Positions 8,312-15,757 of a stretch of 16,906 nt of DNA are shown one piece after another; positions within the stretch are counted from its first letter, which is position 1; every line of letters starts with the position of its first letter. The DNA lies in contig NZ_JAHQVB010000045.1 of the NCBI RefSeq assembly GCF_019052655.1, forward strand, positions 1 through 16,906. Direction: 5' to 3'. This DNA is from Holdemanella porci (GTDB taxonomy: Bacteria > Bacillota_I > Bacilli_A > Erysipelotrichales > Erysipelotrichaceae). The position numbers were made by a program, and so were the translations under genes. The notes beneath the pieces were generated by a model that made no database searches, was not told the DNA's origin, and saw only the letters and a list, made by a program, of their open reading frames with translations.

Positions 8312-9145
8312 CTACTTACCATTACGACGACGTACAATTAATTTTGTACTAGCCTTCTTGTTACGACGAGTTTTAACACCCAATGCTTTTTTACCCCAAG
8401 GAGTCATCGGTGATTTACGTCCGATAGGAGTACGTCCTTCACCACCACCATGAGGGTGATCATTAGGGTTCATTACAGAACCACGAACAGTTGGGCGAAT
8501 ACCTCTCCAACGGTTACGTCCTGCTTTACCATAGTTAACTAAGCTGTAATCTTCATTACCAACTGTACCTACAGTAGCACGGCAATTAGCCAATACTTTA
8601 CGAACTTCACCAGAAGCTAAACGTAAAGTTACATATTTTTCTTCAATACCTAAGATCTGAGCTGAACATCCAGCACTACGAGCCATCTGTCCACCTTTAC
8701 CAGGTTTCAATTCAACGTTGTGAATGAATGTACCTTCAGGCATGTTTTTCATTTCGCAGCAGTTACCAATTTTGATATCTGTTTCTGCTCCTGATACAAC
8801 TGTCATACCAACCTTCAAATCTTTTGGAGCGATGATATAACGTTTTTCACCATCAGCATAGTTTAACAATGCAATGTTTGCTGAACGGTTTGGATCGTAC
8901 TCGATTGTAGCAACACGTGCAGGCACGTTGTCTTTGTTACGTTTGAAATCGATGATACGGTAAGTTCTTTTGTGACCAGAACCTTGGTGACGTGTAGTAA
9001 TACGTCCTGTGTTGTTTCTTCCACCTTTAGATTTCAATGGAGCTAACAAACTTTTTTCTGGTTTAGATGCTGTGATTTCATCTTTAGCCAAAGTTGTCAT
9101 TCCACGACGTCCAGGTGTCATTGGTTTATACTTCTTAATTGGCAT
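8312..9145 (-). CDS. rplB: Ribosomal protein L2
   Basis: 277-residue core 50S protein needed for subunit joining and peptidyl transfer. Visible in order: [19 protein letters not shown], the RNA-binding domain with [21 protein letters not shown], and the catalytic-region loop [20 protein letters not shown] (about 224-243), whose second His in HPHGGG is the conserved one near the active centre. The C-terminus is [19 protein letters not shown]. The ribosome binding site AAGGAGGAAAATTAAGTTT puts GGAGG about 12 nt from the ATG at 9145, a long spacing for this cluster. The 58-nt gap to rplW is the largest inside the cluster. Confidence 0.97.
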   Translation of the reverse strand: MPIKKYKPMTPGRRGMTTLAKDEITASKPEKSLLAPLKSKGGRNNTGRITTRHQGSGHKRTYRIIDFKRNKDNVPARVATIEYDPNRSANIALLNYADGEKRYIIAPKDLKVGMTVVSGAETDIKIGNCCEMKNMPEGTFIHNVELKPGKGGQMARSAGCSAQILGIEEKYVTLRLASGEVRKVLANCRATVGTVGNEDYSLVNYGKAGRNRWRGIRPTVRGSVMNPNDHPHGGGEGRTPIGRKSPMTPWGKKALGVKTRRNKKASTKLIVRRRNGK

Positions 9146-9178
9146 AAACTTAATTTTCCTCCTTATCGCAATATTTAT

Positions 9179-9203
9179 TCAGGAAATAGCGTCTTCTCCC
9201 TGA
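9179..9203 (-). other. Small hairpin directly after the rplW stop codon
   Basis: On the minus strand TCAGGGA (9203-9197) can pair with TTCCTGA (9185-9179), seven pairs including one G-U, with an 11-nt loop. It begins at the base after the rplW TAA and has no T-run behind it. It lies in the longest internal gap of the cluster and could be a stability or processing element. Chance is also possible. Confidence 0.3.
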
Positions 9204-9497
9204 TTATTCTTCAGAACCGAACAATTCGATTGTTTGTCCTTCTTTAATTTTTACAATAGCTTTGTGTACAGCGCTTGTTTTTCCAACATAACGACCTACA
9301 CGTTTTGTTTTTGGTTTGCAGTTCATTGTATTTACTTTTACAACTTCTACATTGAATGCAGCTTCAACAGCTTTAGCAATTTCAATTTTGCTAACACCCT
9401 TAACTACTTCAAAAGTTACTTTGTTATCTTCAGCCATCATCTTCATAGTTGCTTCAGTGATGATTGGGCGGATAATTACGTCTCTGTAATCTTTCAT
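9204..9497 (-). CDS. rplW: Ribosomal protein L23
   Basis: 97-residue protein at the tunnel exit, the docking site for trigger factor and [24 protein letters not shown] and the signature KPKTKRVGRYVGKTSAVHKAIVKI (about 62-85) are diagnostic; the end QTIELFGSEE matches the short bacterial form. The ATG at 9497 overlaps the rplD stop (TAATG). GAGGAGGC lies within the end of rplD, about 10 nt before the start. A small hairpin follows its stop. Confidence 0.96.
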   Translation of the reverse strand: MKDYRDVIIRPIITEATMKMMAEDNKVTFEVVKGVSKIEIAKAVEAAFNVEVVKVNTMNCKPKTKRVGRYVGKTSAVHKAIVKIKEGQTIELFGSEE

Positions 9498-10126
9498 TAT
9501 GCCAATGCCTCCTCAACTTGTTTTACGGCAGCGCTTGTCATAACAACTTTGTTTGCATTTACTAAATCGTAAGTGTTGATTGCAGAAGCAGACATTACTG
9601 TAGCTCCAGCAATATTACGTGCTGATAAGTAAACGTTTGTTGCATCTTCGCTATCTGCAACAACAAACAATGTTTTCTTAGGCGCTTGGATAGCTTCAAT
9701 AATTGAAACAAATGTTTTTGTTTTTGGTTCAGCAATTTCAAATTTATCCAAAACGCTGAATGCTGTTTCTTGAACTTTTTCGCTCAATGCAGATTTAACT
9801 GCTAAACGGCGAACTTTTTTGTTAATGCGGTATGCATAGTTACGTGGAGTAGCTCCGAATACAGTTCCACCACCTCTAAATTGAGTAGCACGGATAGAAC
9901 CTTGACGAGCACGTCCCGTACCTTTTTGACGGTAAGGCTTGCGTCCACCACCAGAAACTTCGCTACGACCCTTAGTGTCAGCAGTTCCTTGACGACGGCT
10001 TGCCATTTGCATTACTAATGCATCATACATAGCCTGTTGGTGTGGTTCAATTCCGAAAACAGCATCGTTCAATTCGATTGAACCAACAACTGCACCAGCT
10101 TGGTTAATTACGTCGATAGTAGCCAT
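9497..10126 (-). CDS. rplD: Ribosomal protein L4
   Basis: 209-residue 50S protein whose extended loop reaches the peptide tunnel constriction. The loop region [29 protein letters not shown] (about 63-91) is intact, with the conserved K-GTGRAR motif. The C-terminal half has [19 protein letters not shown] in place of the common VVT/DN-LSARN block. In E. coli L4 represses its own operon by acting on the S10 leader; this window has a structured S10 leader, but E. coli-type control cannot be assumed here. The ATG at 10126 overlaps the rplC stop (TAATG), behind AAGGAGGTTC. Confidence 0.96.
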   Translation of the reverse strand: MATIDVINQAGAVVGSIELNDAVFGIEPHQQAMYDALVMQMASRRQGTADTKGRSEVSGGGRKPYRQKGTGRARQGSIRATQFRGGGTVFGATPRNYAYRINKKVRRLAVKSALSEKVQETAFSVLDKFEIAEPKTKTFVSIIEAIQAPKKTLFVVADSEDATNVYLSARNIAGATVMSASAINTYDLVNANKVVMTSAAVKQVEEALA

Positions 10127-10818
10127 TATTGAACCTCCTTATTTACAGTATAGTCAACTAAAGTAACAGGTTCTTTATCTCCCTTGCTAGTTTTAGCAGT
10201 ACGTACCATTACGCAACCTTTTCTAGGTCCAGGAACGTTACCTTTAATTAACATATAGTTGTTTTCTGTATCAACTTTAATAACTGTCAAGTTTTGATTT
10301 GTAGTAGTATATCCACCTTCTTGACCAGCCATGATAGTACCCTTCATAATACGTCCTTGACGTGAAGTAATACCGTTTGTAGCTAATGAACCGATGTGAC
10401 GAATGTTCTTAGATCCACCGTGAGTCTTTGGACCTTGGTGAGCATTGTTACGAACGATTGTACCGTTGTAACCTTTACCTTTACTTGTACCGATTACATC
10501 TACTGTTTCTCCTGCAGCAAAGATATCAACGTTAACTAAATCTCCAACGTTTACGTCCATGTCACAGTCGCGCACTTCCTTAATGAAACGCTTTGGACTT
10601 GTATTTGCTTTTTTACAGTGTCCGATGTTTGCTTTAGTTGTGCGTTTTTCTTTGATTTCTTCAAATCCTAATTGAACTGCGTTGTAACCATCTGTTTCAA
10701 CTGTTTTCTTTTGTAAAACAACATTTGGTGTTACTTCAACTACAGTTACCGGAATCAATACACCATCTTCAGTGAAGACTTGTGTCATTCCTAATTTTCT
10801 TCCTAATAGTCCTTTCAT
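10126..10818 (-). CDS. rplC: Ribosomal protein L3
   Basis: 50S assembly-initiator protein, 230 residues from the start used here. [15 protein letters not shown] is the canonical beginning. The frame opens further to an ATG at 10833 that overlaps the rpsJ stop, but that ATG is part of ATGGAGGTG, the ribosome binding site itself. GGAGG (10827-10831) is 8 nt from ATG 10818 and 5 nt from the adjacent ATG 10821, so either of those is right. The central loop near the peptidyl-transferase centre reads [11 protein letters not shown], where E. coli has KGKKMAGQMGN; the Gln methylated by PrmB in E. coli is kept, the following Met is not. Confidence 0.95.
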   Translation of the reverse strand: MKGLLGRKLGMTQVFTEDGVLIPVTVVEVTPNVVLQKKTVETDGYNAVQLGFEEIKEKRTTKANIGHCKKANTSPKRFIKEVRDCDMDVNVGDLVNVDIFAAGETVDVIGTSKGKGYNGTIVRNNAHQGPKTHGGSKNIRHIGSLATNGITSRQGRIMKGTIMAGQEGGYTTTNQNLTVIKVDTENNYMLIKGNVPGPRKGCVMVRTAKTSKGDKEPVTLVDYTVNKEVQ

Positions 10819-10832
10819 CATTGACACCTCCA

Positions 10833-11144
10833 TTAAAGTTTAATTTCGATGTCGACACCGCTAGGAAGTTCAAGTCTTTGTAAAGAATCAATCGTTTCCT
10901 TGTTTGGTGCAACAATCTCAATCAAACGCTTGTGCGTACGAATTTCAAATTGTTCACGTGAATCTTTGTATTTGTGAACCGCACGAAGAATTGTTACTAC
11001 CTGTTTTTCTGTAGGTAACGGAACTGGTCCTACAACCTTTTTAGCTCCGTGTTTTGTCGCAGCTTCGACAATTTTCTTTGCACTATCATCTAAGATTCTG
11101 TGCTCATACGCCTTTAAGCGAATTCTCATAGTATTTTTTGCCAT
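10833..11144 (-). CDS. rpsJ: Ribosomal protein S10
   Basis: First gene of the cluster, a 103-residue 30S protein that also acts as the transcription factor NusE in antitermination complexes with Nus[23 protein letters not shown] and the signature [23 protein letters not shown] (about 55-77) are diagnostic. ATG at 11144 lies 6 nt after AAAGGAG (11151-11157). Its promoter and a structured 5' leader of about 110 nt lie directly upstream. The stop TAA overlaps an ATG that belongs to the rplC ribosome binding site. Confidence 0.97.
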   Translation of the reverse strand: MAKNTMRIRLKAYEHRILDDSAKKIVEAATKHGAKKVVGPVPLPTEKQVVTILRAVHKYKDSREQFEIRTHKRLIEIVAPNKETIDSLQRLELPSGVDIEIKL

Positions 11145-11150
11145 GTTTAA

Positions 11151-11254
11151 CTCCTTTCGTTTATTCTAGATAAACATGCTCCATGCGAATTACCTGGCCA
11201 CACCCATGACAACGGTTCTCAGTGGGTCAGCAACCTCGCACTTCATCGCAAGCT
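11151..11254 (-). promoter_or_regulatory. Structured 5' leader of the rpsJ (S10) operon
   Basis: The predicted transcript start falls near 11253, and the next 110 nt fold well by eye. P1 pairs GCT plus TGCGA (11253-11246) with TCGCA-TGG-AGC (11188-11178), the TGG being a bulge. P2 is a hairpin, ACCCA (11227-11223) with TGGGT (11206-11202), extended by TGA/TCA and AA/TT around loop CCG, with a bulged C and one G-G mismatch. A third, GTTTAT/ATAAAC (11175-11159, loop CTAGA), ends right at the ribosome binding site AAAGGAG. A second TGCGA (11240-11236) could replace the first in P1. I recall the segment GAGGTTGCTGAC from rpsJ leaders of other Bacillota. No U-run follows any stem, so control, if any, looks translational rather than by a terminator. 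The ligand is unknown; an r-protein such as L4 is the obvious candidate. Confidence 0.65.
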
Positions 11255-11259
11255 CCTGT

Positions 11260-11288
11260 ATTCTAACACATATATTTCATGCATTCAA
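11260..11288 (-). promoter_or_regulatory. Main promoter of the S10-spc cluster
   Basis: On the minus strand: -35 TTGAAT (11288-11283), a 17-bp spacer, and -10 TAGAAT (11265-11260) preceded by TGT, which makes an extended -10. The stretch upstream of the -35 (about 11291-11320) is almost pure A/T in short tracts, as in an UP element for the RNA polymerase alpha subunit. This is a near-consensus housekeeping sigma promoter, as expected for the most strongly expressed genes in the window. The start should be the A or G at 11254/11253. Confidence 0.8.
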
Positions 11289-11460
11289 CCCCTAAATTAA
11301 AAAAATTAATAATTCTTTTAAATCCCTTATTTATCGTGTTTTAAAACGTTTTATTTTTTATTTTTTTAACTGTTTCCAAAAAATAACTGTGACAACTGAT
11401 ATCAGTGGGTCTAAAATATTGTTTTAATTAATAAAAATATACCTATTTTTTCAAAACATG
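11289..11460. other. AT-rich spacer between the S10 promoter and the accessory operon terminator
   Basis: No gene is seen in either strand. It holds the UP-like A/T tracts next to the S10 promoter, a 10-bp palindrome AAAACGTTTT, a 12-bp perfect palindrome ACTGATATCAGT (11395-11406), and a partial copy of the S10 leader (listed separately). No second promoter with good -35 and -10 boxes was found. Confidence 0.6.
11390..11411 (-). repeat. Partial copy of the S10 leader P2 region upstream of the promoter
   Basis: Minus-strand 11411-11390 reads GACCCACTGA-TATCA-GTTGTCA, against GACCCACTGA-GAACC-GTTGTCA in the leader at 11228-11207. That is 19 identities of 22 at identical spacing, 183 bp apart in direct orientation. 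The matching TGGGT arm is missing here, so the copy cannot form the same hairpin; instead it contains the palindrome ACTGATATCAGT. It lies outside the predicted transcript. It may be the scar of a duplicated leader, or a DNA-level binding site. Confidence 0.6.
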
Positions 11461-11461
11461 T

Positions 11462-11492
11462 AAAAAAGCATCTGTTTTTAATCAACAGACGC
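11462..11492 (-). terminator. Intrinsic terminator of the accessory operon
   Basis: Minus-strand GCGTCTGTT (11492-11484) pairs with AACAGATGC (11476-11468), nine pairs with one G-U, around a 7-nt loop, followed by TTTTTT (11467-11462). The first arm lies in the last codons of the aminopeptidase gene and the stop codon (11478-11480) is in the loop. It should end transcription before the S10 promoter about 175 bp further on. Confidence 0.85.
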
Positions 11493-12341
11493 TAACCAAT
11501 CCTCTAAATTGTGACAATATGTATCATGATCATCCACAAAACACATATGACGACATTCTGGCATTAAATGCCATTTTGCATTTTTAATTCCATCATACAT
11601 AGTTTTGGCAACTAATGGCGTACACAAATCATTCGTTCCACTTATTATTAGTGCCGGAACTTGAATTTCGTTCAATCGATTTGTATACTCAAAATCCTTC
11701 AAAGTTCCAAGCGGCGTATATTCATTAGGTCCCCAGCCAATTAAATAGGCACGAGTCCCAGTTTTCTTTTCTCTTTTAACACATTCTGGCGTATCTTCAT
11801 CAAATGGCCCTGCACAATGAAGCTGCATATAATGCTCATTAGCCAATTGATATTGATCAGATTCATAGTCTTCACTTAAAATTGCTCGTTGCTCATCATC
11901 CGACATAAATGAAATCATACGATGTTGCTCTTTAGCCCATAGTGACGCTGAAGATAATGTACTCGAAAGAATCAAAGACTTCAATCTCGTGCTTTTCTTT
12001 TCAATCGCATAGGCAATTGCTAACATACCACCCCAGGATTGTCCCAACAAATGACAAGATTCAATATTTAAATACTCCATCAACGCTTCAAGTTCTTCCA
12101 TCCACGTATCTTGATTCCACAATTCATCATGACCTTCTACAAATGATTTACCACAGCCAAGTTGATCGTACATAATCACTTTTCTTCCCGTCTTGGCAAT
12201 ACAATCCAACACTTCAAAATAATTATGAGTTGACCCTGGTCCTCCATGTAAACAAATCAATGGAGTCTTATCTCCTCCATCCACAATACGATAGTATGTT
12301 TTAAAGCCCTTAAACGGCATATATCCATCATTTATTTCCAT
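11478..12341 (-). CDS. Proline iminopeptidase (prolyl aminopeptidase), alpha/beta hydrolase
   Basis: Predicted cytosolic serine peptidase that removes N-terminal proline from peptides (EC 3.4.11.5), family S33. Numbered from the longest frame: oxyanion motif HGGPG at 36-40, nucleophile elbow GQSWGG with Ser106, YDQLGCGKS at 62-70, WGPNEYTPLG near 207-216 as in this family, acid Asp242 (SGTNDLCTP) and His269 (ECRHM). No signal peptide. I use ATG 12341 because GGTGAT lies 4 nt upstream and family members begin near MEINDGYM; an ATG at 12353 gives four more residues and overlaps the preceding stop. It is last in the operon, with a terminator over its stop codon. A broader amidase or esterase role is possible. 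Confidence 0.85.
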   Translation of the reverse strand: MEINDGYMPFKGFKTYYRIVDGGDKTPLICLHGGPGSTHNYFEVLDCIAKTGRKVIMYDQLGCGKSFVEGHDELWNQDTWMEELEALMEYLNIESCHLLGQSWGGMLAIAYAIEKKSTRLKSLILSSTLSSASLWAKEQHRMISFMSDDEQRAILSEDYESDQYQLANEHYMQLHCAGPFDEDTPECVKREKKTGTRAYLIGWGPNEYTPLGTLKDFEYTNRLNEIQVPALIISGTNDLCTPLVAKTMYDGIKNAKWHLMPECRHMCFVDDHDTYCHNLEDWLASVD

Positions 12342-12346
12342 TTTAA

Positions 12347-12760
12347 TCACCATTCACTTATTCCATCATTATATTCACTGCAACAATCTATCCAATATTC
12401 CTTATTAACACGAATTGTATCCGTGAATTCTTCATAATCTTCTTTTGATAATCGATAAAACTTTTTAAGACTTGCGATTATTGACTTAACTGTATCCTGT
12501 GTGACCCACATACACTTACGTATGAAAAAGTATCCAAAGAAATCACGTAAGTATTCATCCTTACAACCATTTTCCATAGTTAAAGCATCTTCTCTCAACA
12601 AAAAACCGTTTAAATAAAAATCTACATTTCCATAATGACGCTTTATTGTTTTATCAACAAATCCCTTTTTTGAAAGTACATCTACAAATCCTTCAATATA
12701 CTTTGTGTTAATTTTGCAAATTTCATCGCATTACTTTTCGAATTTCTCAAAATCTATCAT
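12347..12760 (-). pseudogene. Uncharacterised integrase-SAM-like protein gene broken by an early stop
   Basis: One continuous frame of 137 codons runs from ATG 12760, one base after the muramidase stop, to TGA at 12347, but codon 10 is TAA (12731-12733). Before it reads MIDFEKFEK; after it CDEICKINTKYIEGFVDVL and on to ASLKKFYRLSKEDYEEF and WIDCCSEYNDGISEW. I recall similar conserved proteins of about 140 residues with the pattern DFxGxFFIRKCMW then ASIKKFY, resembling the N-terminal core-binding domain of phage integrases, function unknown. Compared with those from memory, this one also seems a few residues short after KKFY. The first later in-frame starts are a TTG at 12601 or an ATG within ALTMENG, which would lose the conserved N-terminus. 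Sequencing error or recent decay are both possible. Confidence 0.6.
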
Positions 12761-12761
12761 A

Positions 12762-13556
12762 TCATTTCTTTTGTAGATATATATTCATATCTACATCTCC
12801 TTCTATTCCATTCACTTGACCTTTATTTGAATATTGCCATATATCAAATTTATCCTCCATCGGGCAACTTGTTGTATAACTCGCTAGCCAAATCGGATAT
12901 TTTGATATTCTTTCAAAATCATAATTTTGATATAACCAAGTCATATTTCCATATATCATTGGTTGATATCCAGCTTCTTTGATCTTTTTACAAAACCGTA
13001 GGGCCAGCTTCGTTCTTTGTTCTAGAGACAAATCATCAATTCTTCCACCCTGATCAAATTCTTCCATATCATAAACAACCGGCATTTGAATCTTATATCC
13101 CTTAATTTTATTCAACACTAAATCTACTTCTTCATCAATCTCTTCAGCCGAAATTGCACTCGAGAAAAAATAAGCACCTACCTTAAGATGATTCTGAATA
13201 GCTTGTTGAATATTTGTATTAAAATATTCATCTTCATGTAAGATTCCCTCTTGGGCACCACGATAACCTATCCTTAACATCGCAAACTCAATTCCATCCG
13301 TCTTTACTGCTGCCCAGTCAACAGCTCCATTATGGCTTGATACATCAATTCCAGTGGATACCTTATACGAAGAATCTTTATATGTCATTAATCCATTTTC
13401 CAAAGAAAATAAATTTAAATCATAATAGCTCTTTTCTTCTATTACCGATTCTTCTTGTGTAAACAACATGTAAATCACATAAACACTACCACTCACAATT
13501 AAAATAGGAATCAATATAAGAATTAAAATTCTACTTAATTTAACTTTTCTTCTCAT
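12762..13556 (-). CDS. Membrane-anchored GH25 muramidase (lysozyme)
   Basis: Predicted N,O-muramidase cutting the MurNAc-GlcNAc bond of peptidoglycan. Residues 1-9 are basic (MRRKVKLSR), then a hydrophobic helix at about 10-32 with no cleavage site, so the enzyme is probably anchored with its domain outside. The GH25 domain starts at GIDVSSHNGAVDW (69-81, Asp71), continues through MLRIGYRG (93-100) and GAYFFSSA, and has the catalytic DxE at Asp163/Glu165 (VVYDMEE). PIWLASY and FDIWQYSNKGQVNGIEGDVDMN close the domain; the last Asp-rich part is typical. No cell wall repeat domain follows. The ATG overlaps the upstream gene stop by 4 nt (ATGA). Could serve wall remodelling or lysis of other cells. 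Confidence 0.9.
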   Translation of the reverse strand: MRRKVKLSRILILILIPILIVSGSVYVIYMLFTQEESVIEEKSYYDLNLFSLENGLMTYKDSSYKVSTGIDVSSHNGAVDWAAVKTDGIEFAMLRIGYRGAQEGILHEDEYFNTNIQQAIQNHLKVGAYFFSSAISAEEIDEEVDLVLNKIKGYKIQMPVVYDMEEFDQGGRIDDLSLEQRTKLALRFCKKIKEAGYQPMIYGNMTWLYQNYDFERISKYPIWLASYTTSCPMEDKFDIWQYSNKGQVNGIEGDVDMNIYLQKK

Positions 13557-14440
13557 ACCCCAATGACCTTAAGAATTTCTAAGCTTGCATTTCTTGACAT
13601 AATAGGACTTTCAATCAAACCACTCTCTATACAAGTACATGCATGTTCGATTTCACCAGTAAAATCCGATTTCTGTTCTACCACAATCTTTTTATCATTC
13701 ATTACAAGTTCTGTATTCTTCCAAAAATTCTTACAAGTAACACTACCCTTTGTACCATATATATGAGCTGTATTTTCCATATCCACATCCCAACTTGTTG
13801 CGATATGTGCCACGCACCCATTTTCATATTCAATCAAAGCTTCATCCTGAAATCGAGATACTTTCAATATTGAGCTATTCGCCATTCTATTTGCATAACA
13901 AATAGGGTAAACCCCAATATCAAACATACATCCAGATCCTGGCTGGTTAAAATGCCAGTCTGAAATTGTTTCTGTCAGTTTTGTTGCATATTGAGCATCC
14001 ATTGATTTTATTTCACCAATTTCTTCATTTGAAATCATTTCAAATAATTTTTGATTTAATGGTGTGAAAACCGTTTTATGGGCTTCCATTAAAAAGCAGT
14101 TTTGTTGGTGTGCATAATCAAAGCATGCATGTAATTCTTCACTAGATACACACATTGGTTTTTCGCAAACTACATGTTTATGATTTGCCAATGCCAGCTG
14201 AATATGTTTGGCATGCAAATAATTTGGCGTACAAATATATATCATATCTATATTTGTATCCTGCAACATATTCTCATAGTTATCGTAAGCTTTTTTTGCC
14301 CCATACTCCTCTTTATAAGCATCCGCTTTTTCTATACTAGAAGAACATACTGCATATAGATTCGCATTACGTGAAAACAAAACACCTTGTATTACGCGAC
14401 GGCTAATACCACCTAAGCCATAAACTCCAATTTGTACCAT
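13553..14440 (-). CDS. Gfo/Idh/MocA-family NAD(P)-dependent oxidoreductase
   Basis: Cytosolic dehydrogenase family acting mostly on sugars, inositols and their derivatives; the substrate cannot be told. From the ATG used here: Rossmann motif GVYGLGGIS at 5-13, the CTPNYLHAKH segment at 70-79, the family lysine in CEKPM (Glu93-Lys94-Pro95), and the C-domain GSGCMFDIGVYPICYANR, with Asp and Tyr of the active region. I choose ATG 14440 because AAGGTGA lies 5 nt upstream; the open frame extends to a GTG (14449) lying within that site. The 295 residues end abruptly at SLEILKVIGV, slightly shorter than most members (about 310-340). Its TGA overlaps the muramidase ATG. Confidence 0.88.
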   Translation of the reverse strand: MVQIGVYGLGGISRRVIQGVLFSRNANLYAVCSSSIEKADAYKEEYGAKKAYDNYENMLQDTNIDMIYICTPNYLHAKHIQLALANHKHVVCEKPMCVSSEELHACFDYAHQQNCFLMEAHKTVFTPLNQKLFEMISNEEIGEIKSMDAQYATKLTETISDWHFNQPGSGCMFDIGVYPICYANRMANSSILKVSRFQDEALIEYENGCVAHIATSWDVDMENTAHIYGTKGSVTCKNFWKNTELVMNDKKIVVEQKSDFTGEIEHACTCIESGLIESPIMSRNASLEILKVIGV

Positions 14441-14480
14441 TCTATTCACCTTCTTTTTAAGATTACTTTAAGCTCTTCTC

Positions 14481-14503
14481 CTTATTCTATATATAGAAAT
14501 AAG
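14481..14503. promoter_or_regulatory. Imperfect palindrome upstream of the oxidoreductase gene
   Basis: The 23 bp cttattctatatatagaaa-taag reads almost the same on both strands apart from one extra A. On the minus strand it contains TAGAAT, a possible -10, but I see no clear -35. It lies about 41 bp before the oxidoreductase start, in the 127-bp gap after the SGNH gene. Operator and promoter are both guesses. Confidence 0.25.
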
Positions 14504-14566
14504 CAGTTACCTCATTTACTCACTATACTTATCTCTTTCTGCCTATTTCTTTCATATATGACAAAC

Positions 14567-14589
14567 GTCCATGGAATTACTCCATGGAC
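14567..14589 (-). other. Perfect 9-bp hairpin around the SGNH hydrolase stop codon
   Basis: GTCCATGGA and TCCATGGAC pair perfectly around a 5-nt loop (14576-14580) holding most of the TAA stop at 14577-14579. On the minus strand the following bases are GTTTGTCATA, a weak tail, so at most partial termination is expected. Read-through into the oxidoreductase gene is plausible, with lower expression. Confidence 0.5.
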
Positions 14590-15716
14590 ATCTTATTGTA
14601 TGCAGTTTTTGCCATTTGCACATATCCCTCATCACTTGGATGTAAGTGATCTCCACTATCAAATGCATCTTGCATTTTATGTCCATCGCAAATATCTTTA
14701 TCAAAATCAATCACGCCATCAATTTCATCCGTTGTACGAATCCATTCATTGACTTCATTACGCAAGTTCTCTCTAAAATATGCATAAGTACGCCAACCTT
14801 CAATCGGAATCAACGTCCCAATATAGACTTTCATTCCTAATGATTTCGCGTGCTTTACATATTTTCTTAAACCCTCAATCAATTCCTGACTTGACGGAAG
14901 ATCTTGCCATGGTCTAAATTCATTCTTTTCAACACCGACTGGATGAATAATATCATTTATTCCTTGCAGAATAATTAAAGTATCACTTCCAGCCACATGC
15001 ATCTCGTGACCAAATCGATAATCTCCTTTTAACCCATATGCTTCATACTGTACACAAGAATATTGTCTTAAAATACGTGTACCACTAACGGCTTTTCGAA
15101 CTACAGACACTTTTTTATTATTTTCCCACATTAACTTCTGTAAATAATCAGGCCAATCCTGCGAAGTAATAGAATCACCATAACAAGTAATAACTTTATA
15201 TTCCGGTTCTGTCAAAACAGCCACTTCGCTTAAGAAAAACACCCATGGGGTCTTCATGCTTGAAGCATGATCCATAATACCTGCATGAGAGAAATCACCT
15301 TCTCCAAAATAACCCGAACTTAATGGTCCTTGTGTATATACGCCACAACGTAAGTGGGTGAATTCTTTTAAATAGAAACTAATTGCGATTGTTTCTTGTT
15401 CATGCACTTTAAAATCCAATGGATCGCTGTAACATTGTTCTCCCACATCAAGATGAAGTCCTTTTGAACCATTAAAGGTAATATCCACAATGGATGTTGA
15501 ATCTAAATCACGTCCACTAATAACTCGTCCAATTGTGATTGAATCAAAGACCACGCCTTCTTTTCCTGTAAAGTTATCTAAACAAATACGTATCTTATCC
15601 CCTTTGAATGTCGATTTCATAGGATAACGCAATGTGATATTCTTTGCGTATTGACTAGGCTTATGTGTCACAATCGACATTGCCTGTCCATATATCGCCT
15701 TAAATTCTTTTTCCAT
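14577..15716 (-). CDS. SGNH/GDSL hydrolase with N-terminal beta domain
   Basis: Predicted esterase or deacylase of 379 residues. Block I CYGDSITS with nucleophile Ser182, block II SG at 211-212, block III GIND with Asn254, and block V DHLHPS with Asp356 and His359 complete the SGNH set. Residues 1 to about 170 form a separate region of predicted beta strands (RICLDNFTGKEGV, VDITFNGSKG, IAISFYLKE) as in two-domain members that act on carbohydrate-linked or small esters. No signal peptide or membrane helix, so it is probably cytosolic. ATG 15716 follows GGAGGTCAACT. It is the first gene of the minus-strand accessory unit and diverges from the methyltransferase. The true substrate is unknown; sugar acetyl esters are one option. 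Confidence 0.85.
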   Translation of the reverse strand: MEKEFKAIYGQAMSIVTHKPSQYAKNITLRYPMKSTFKGDKIRICLDNFTGKEGVVFDSITIGRVISGRDLDSTSIVDITFNGSKGLHLDVGEQCYSDPLDFKVHEQETIAISFYLKEFTHLRCGVYTQGPLSSGYFGEGDFSHAGIMDHASSMKTPWVFFLSEVAVLTEPEYKVITCYGDSITSQDWPDYLQKLMWENNKKVSVVRKAVSGTRILRQYSCVQYEAYGLKGDYRFGHEMHVAGSDTLIILQGINDIIHPVGVEKNEFRPWQDLPSSQELIEGLRKYVKHAKSLGMKVYIGTLIPIEGWRTYAYFRENLRNEVNEWIRTTDEIDGVIDFDKDICDGHKMQDAFDSGDHLHPSDEGYVQMAKTAYNKMSME

Positions 15717-15757
15717 AGTTGACCTCCAAATTATTTATTATCTATTTCTACATTCAT

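Noticed and set aside
10819..10833. L3 start at the ATG overlapping the rpsJ stop
   Set aside because: That ATG is part of the sequence ATGGAGGTG, which is itself the ribosome binding site for the downstream ATG pair matching the L3 N-terminus.
11289..11460. A small gene or sRNA in the AT-rich spacer
   Set aside because: No frame with a ribosome binding site and no promoter-terminator pair could be found there.
14155..14359. Plus-strand open frames opposite the oxidoreductase gene
   Set aside because: They lie antisense to a clearly conserved protein and look like random translation of AT-rich DNA.
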